From the NCBI GenBank assembly GCA_029054535.1, contig JAIDFC010000019.1, positions 1 to 7,106 on the forward strand: a DNA stretch of 7,106 bases. The letters are read 5' to 3'. This stretch comes from Rikenella sp. Its GTDB lineage: Bacteria > Bacteroidota > Bacteroidia > Bacteroidales > Rikenellaceae. Positions 4,540 through 7,106 of this stretch are shown one piece after another; position 1 is the stretch's first letter; each line of letters begins with the position of its first letter. Both the position numbers and the translations under genes were made by a program. Under the pieces are notes generated by a model, which saw nothing but the letters and a program-made list of their open reading frames with translations, searched no databases and was not told the origin of the DNA.

Positions 4540-6075
4540 TTACTTGTCGGCCTGTGGAAAATTCGGCGTGCGAGGCGAAACTGGGTCGAGTACTTGGAGT
4601 TCGCCCGACGGAGAGACCCATTGCGGCCCCCGTTCCGCGAGATGGGCAGCCATCCGACGCCGAAACTCTGTCAGCCGCTCCGCATACTCCGCCGAAGCGT
4701 GTACGTCGCGCGTTTCGTACGGATCGACCGAGAGGTCGAAGAGCTGTTCTTCGCCCCGGTTGTAGAACCAGATGTATTTCCAGTGTCCGTCCGTGAGCGC
4801 GACGTAGCCCGTGTTCGGCCCGTAGCAGGCGGAGTGTTCGATGTCGATCGCCTCGCGCCAGTCGGTCCGTTTCGGATTCCGGAGCAACTCCAGAACCGAA
4901 CGCCCGTCCACCCCCTCCGGCACCGCAACCCCCGCCGCGTCGAGGAACGTCGGCAGGATATCCCGCAGTTCGACCACCTCGTCCCGCACGTCGCCGCGCC
5001 GCACCCGGATTTTCATCCCCGAAGGGTACCGCACGATGAACGGCACATGCGACGAACCCTCGTAAGCATAGGTCTTGCGCCAGTGGTAGTGGTCGCCCAA
5101 CATATCCCCGTGGTCCGAGACGAAGAGGATCACCGAGTTGTCATACAGTCCGCGCGCCTTGAGCGCCTCGACGATGCGGCCCACCTGCTCGTCGACGAAC
5201 GAGACGTTGGCCGCATAGTATTTCCTCGATCGTTGCGCATACTCCGCCCCGAAGTCGCCGTACGGAGCCTCCGGATTTCGCCGCGGGTCGTGGGTGTATC
5301 GGGTCGAGAAGGTCGAGTCCCAATCCCCGACAACCGGAGCCGCCAAACTCTTCCCCCGGTACAAATCCAGGAATCGCCGCGGAGGATCGTACGGGCTGTG
5401 GGGCCGCGCGAATGACACTTTCAAGAACAGCGGCCGGTCCCGATCGTAGTTTTCGATCAACCGCACGGCCCGCTCGCCGGTCCACCAGGTCGGGTGCAGC
5501 GTATCGGCCAGCGGATAGGCCCCCGCGGCATGCTCGTTCCACCCGATGCGGCTCGAATCGGGATCCAATCCCGGAGCCACGCGAGCGAACCACTGCCGAT
5601 AGTCGCTCACGAACCCCGCGTCTTCGACCCGTCCCGACTCGTCGAGCTCGGTCGCCGCGAACCCCCGCAACGACCGCTGCGGATGCCAGTGCATCTTCCC
5701 GATCCCGTAGCTGTAATACCCGGCATCGGTCATCAGCTGCGGCAACTGATTCGGATACTCGGCCGCGATATGAGGCACGTAACCGAGCAACCCGTGGTGC
5801 CACGGCGACTGACCGGTGAGCAACCCCGCCCGCGCCGGGGTGCTGCTCGGCGCAGAGGTATACCCGTTCGCAAAACGAACGCCGTCGGAGGCCAACGCAT
5901 CGAGGTGAGGGGTTACGATCGTCGAATCGACCGATCCCAGGTAGTCGAAACGGTGCTGGTCGGTCATAATAAGGATGACGTTCGGTTGCCGTTGTCGGGC
6001 CAATTGCTTTTTGGCGGTTGCCGACGTTGCGCCGACGGCTGCCAAGGCGGCTAATGTCGCGAGGGTCTGTTTCAT
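4540..6075 (-). CDS. Exported sulfatase, S1 (formylglycine) family, Ser-type
   Basis: This enzyme is predicted to hydrolyse sulfate esters, probably on host or dietary glycans, in the periplasm. It has 511 residues. Residues 1-21 form a signal peptide (hydrophobic core LATLAALAAVGA, cleavage near SATA|KK) without a lipobox cysteine. The S1 signature S-x-P-x-R is S78-T-P-A-R82, followed by AGLLTG; S78 would be oxidised to formylglycine by an anaerobic maturase (anSME) encoded elsewhere. Other expected active-site residues are D39, K127 and H129 (GKMHW), H226 (ARPHSPYDPP), D321 and H322 (SDHGD) and K334. The C-terminal region, with HWKYIWF and LFDLSVDPYETRDV, is the usual second subdomain. The substrate cannot be read from sequence. 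No SusC/SusD, regulator or glycosidase adjoins it. A TAnnTTTG element lies 26 bases upstream; ruvX is divergent. Confidence 0.93.
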   Translation of the reverse strand: MKQTLATLAALAAVGATSATAKKQLARQRQPNVILIMTDQHRFDYLGSVDSTIVTPHLDALASDGVRFANGYTSAPSSTPARAGLLTGQSPWHHGLLGYVPHIAAEYPNQLPQLMTDAGYYSYGIGKMHWHPQRSLRGFAATELDESGRVEDAGFVSDYRQWFARVAPGLDPDSSRIGWNEHAAGAYPLADTLHPTWWTGERAVRLIENYDRDRPLFLKVSFARPHSPYDPPRRFLDLYRGKSLAAPVVGDWDSTFSTRYTHDPRRNPEAPYGDFGAEYAQRSRKYYAANVSFVDEQVGRIVEALKARGLYDNSVILFVSDHGDMLGDHYHWRKTYAYEGSSHVPFIVRYPSGMKIRVRRGDVRDEVVELRDILPTFLDAAGVAVPEGVDGRSVLELLRNPKRTDWREAIDIEHSACYGPNTGYVALTDGHWKYIWFYNRGEEQLFDLSVDPYETRDVHASAEYAERLTEFRRRMAAHLAERGPQWVSPSGELQVLDPVSPRTPNFPQADK

Positions 6076-6100
6076 CGTTCGGATTTTGGGTTCGAGACTC

Positions 6101-6108
6101 CAAATGTA
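6101..6108 (-). promoter_or_regulatory. Sulfatase -7 promoter element
   Basis: The minus strand reads TACATTTG, matching TAnnTTTG, ending about 26 bases before the sulfatase ATG (6075-6073). It lies within the 74-base divergent region shared with ruvX, 22 bases from the opposite-strand element at 6131. No clear -33 TTTG box is seen. Confidence 0.55.
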
Positions 6109-6130
6109 CGAAAAGGTCGCAATATTTCGT

Positions 6131-6138
6131 TACTTTTG
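6131..6138 (+). promoter_or_regulatory. ruvX -7 promoter element
   Basis: TACTTTTG matches TAnnTTTG exactly and lies 11 bases before the ruvX ATG at 6150. The upstream bases ATTTCGTTACTTT (6124-6136) recur exactly in the lipA promoter region. The implied 5' leader is very short, about 5-8 bases, and GGAAGAG (6141-6147) could serve as a weak ribosome contact. Confidence 0.6.
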
Positions 6139-6149
6139 CAGGAAGAGAA

Positions 6150-6572
6150 ATGAGCAGAATCGTTGCCATAGACTACGGACGAAAACGCGTCGGACTGGCC
6201 GTGAGCGATCCGCTGAGGCTGATCGCCACGGCCCTGGACACGGTGCCGGCGCACGAGGCGGTCGAATACCTGCAGCGCTATGCCTCGGAAAACGAGGTCG
6301 GTCTGTTCGTCGTCGGCGAACCGCGCCAAATGAACGGCGAACCTTCCGAATCGCAACGCTACATCACACCGTTCGTCAACCGGTTACGGCGGGTGCTGCC
6401 TGACATACCGGTGGTCTTCCATGACGAACGATTCACGTCGGTCCTGGCGCACCGGGCGATCATCGAGGGAGGGGTCCGAAAAAAGGAACGACGCGAAAAC
6501 AAGGGGCTGGTGGACCGGGTCAGTGCGGTGATCATCCTCCAATCCTATATGGAGTCGATAACTTTACGTTAA
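6150..6572 (+). CDS. ruvX: RuvX/YqgF family RNase H-fold protein (putative Holliday junction resolvase / pre-16S rRNA nuclease)
   Basis: This is a small cytoplasmic RNase H-fold nuclease. Family members are annotated as putative Holliday-junction resolvases, and E. coli YqgF is implicated in 16S rRNA 5'-end maturation. The protein has 140 residues, the usual size. The first acidic residue is in IDYGRKRVGLAVSD (residues 7-20). VVGEPRQMNGEPSES follows at about 53-67, the second acidic site is in FHDERFTS at about 90-97, and the C-terminal VDRVSAVIILQSYM supplies the last conserved Asp. The frame is open upstream to 6018 through the sulfatase gene and promoter. The ATG at 6150 is chosen because it follows the -7 element and gives MSRIVAIDYG, the standard family N-terminus. 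Def follows on the same strand 99 bases downstream, so an operon is likely. Confidence 0.94.
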   Translation: MSRIVAIDYGRKRVGLAVSDPLRLIATALDTVPAHEAVEYLQRYASENEVGLFVVGEPRQMNGEPSESQRYITPFVNRLRRVLPDIPVVFHDERFTSVLAHRAIIEGGVRKKERRENKGLVDRVSAVIILQSYMESITLR

Positions 6573-6602
6573 TTGAGAATGATTCATCGGCTACGGCACG
6601 GA

Positions 6603-6623
6603 ACTGTCCACAGAAAGGACAGT
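6603..6623 (+). promoter_or_regulatory. Stem-loop in the ruvX-def gap
   Basis: ACTGTCC (6603-6609) and GGACAGT (6617-6623) form a perfect 7-bp stem around ACAGAAA. It begins 31 bases after the ruvX stop and ends 49 bases before the def start. No T-run follows, so it is not a standard intrinsic terminator. It could be an RNA stability element, a processing site or a binding site. The gap shows no TAnnTTTG promoter. Confidence 0.4.
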
Positions 6624-6671
6624 ACCTTCCCGTCGCTAAAAAACAGGACTCGAAGATAAGTACAGATAAAT

Positions 6672-7106
6672 ATGATATTACCGATTTACATTTACGGGTC
6701 CCCCGTGTTACGCGAGGTGGCGAAAGATATAGATCCGACGACCTATCCGAATTTGCAGGAGCTGATCGGCAACATGTTCGAGACGATGTTCGAGGCCGAC
6801 GGAGTGGGGTTGGCGGCGCCGCAGGTCGGGTTGCCGATCCGGTTGTTCTGTATCGACCTCACGCCGGTGGCGAAAGAGGTGCCGAAGGGGATGCCGCTCA
6901 AGCAGGTGTTTATCAATGCCGAGATTTATGAGCGCAGCGGGGCAGAGGTGAAGATGAACGAGGGGTGTTTGAGTCTGCCGGGGCTGAACGAAGATGTGGT
7001 GCGGCCGGCGCAGATTCGGATCCGGTATCTGGACGAGACGCTGACGCCGCGGGACGAGGCGTTCGACGGTTTTCCGGCGCGGGTGATCCAGCACGAGTAC
7101 GACCAT
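6672..7106 (+). CDS. def: Peptide deformylase (3' end beyond window)
   Basis: Peptide deformylase is a cytoplasmic metalloenzyme that removes the N-formyl group from nascent proteins. The visible 145 codons contain all three family motifs. Motif 1 is GVGLAAPQVG (about residues 44-53), motif 2 is EGCLSLPG with the metal-ligand Cys (about 97-104), and motif 3 is QHEYDH (about 140-145), supplying the two His ligands and the catalytic Glu. The window ends exactly after the last His, so only the C-terminal tail of roughly 35-45 residues is missing. The start at ATG 6672 gives MILPIYIYGSPVLREVAKDI, which fits the family N-terminus. The gene has no in-window stop codon. It follows ruvX on the same strand, an order I recall from other Bacteroidales. 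Confidence 0.95.
   Translation, partial: MILPIYIYGSPVLREVAKDIDPTTYPNLQELIGNMFETMFEADGVGLAAPQVGLPIRLFCIDLTPVAKEVPKGMPLKQVFINAEIYERSGAEVKMNEGCLSLPGLNEDVVRPAQIRIRYLDETLTPRDEAFDGFPARVIQHEYDH

Noticed and set aside
5141..6169. A 342-codon minus-strand frame overlapping the sulfatase in another frame, and plus-strand frames opposite it
   Set aside because: The sulfatase frame carries every expected motif. The overlapping frames have none and are Arg-rich.
6708..7106. A 132-codon minus-strand frame at the right edge
   Set aside because: It is antisense to peptide deformylase, whose three motifs are all present on the plus strand.

Overview
The window looks like a chromosomal segment from a GC-rich member of the Bacteroidales, most like Alistipes. 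The reasons are the bacteroidete -7 promoter motif TAnnTTTG before three genes, the lack of clear Shine-Dalgarno sites, the single-chain dimeric type of glycyl-tRNA synthetase, a Ser-type sulfatase, and a FISUMP/C-type-lectin-like protein remnant. The genus is inferred from composition and remembered gene order, not from a search.

Layout. Positions 1-1086 on the minus strand hold the lipoate pair lipA and lipB. Their stop and start codons overlap as ATGA, and lipB runs off the left edge. Positions 1318-1506 on the plus strand hold an orphan C-terminal fragment of a FISUMP-like (C-type-lectin-fold) domain without a credible start. Positions about 1507-2769 hold no credible gene. This stretch is a mosaic of imperfect palindromes and small hairpins present in several diverged copies, and it is the most unusual part of the window. 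Positions 2770-4314 (minus) are glyS. Positions 4315-4539 carry the glyS promoter and another copy of the repeat family. Positions 4540-6075 (minus) encode an exported S1-type sulfatase. A 74-base divergent intergenic region then carries one promoter for the sulfatase and one for ruvX (6150-6572, plus). The peptide deformylase gene def (6672 to the right edge, plus) follows, after a 99-base gap with a stem-loop.

How the genes work together. LipB places octanoyl groups from acyl carrier protein on lipoyl domains, and LipA inserts the two sulfurs. GlyRS, RuvX (YqgF) and peptide deformylase are housekeeping functions tied to translation and nucleic-acid processing. The sulfatase is an accessory enzyme, probably for host or dietary sulfated glycans. 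No maturase, SusC/SusD or glycoside hydrolase lies beside it.

The best candidate for something undescribed is the palindrome mosaic at 1507-2660, with a further copy at 4391-4500. Stem sequences differ between copies while pairing is kept, so the folded shape appears to be what is maintained. The orphan FISUMP-like fragment beside it has a codon pattern like a diversity-generating retroelement target, but no reverse transcriptase is present.
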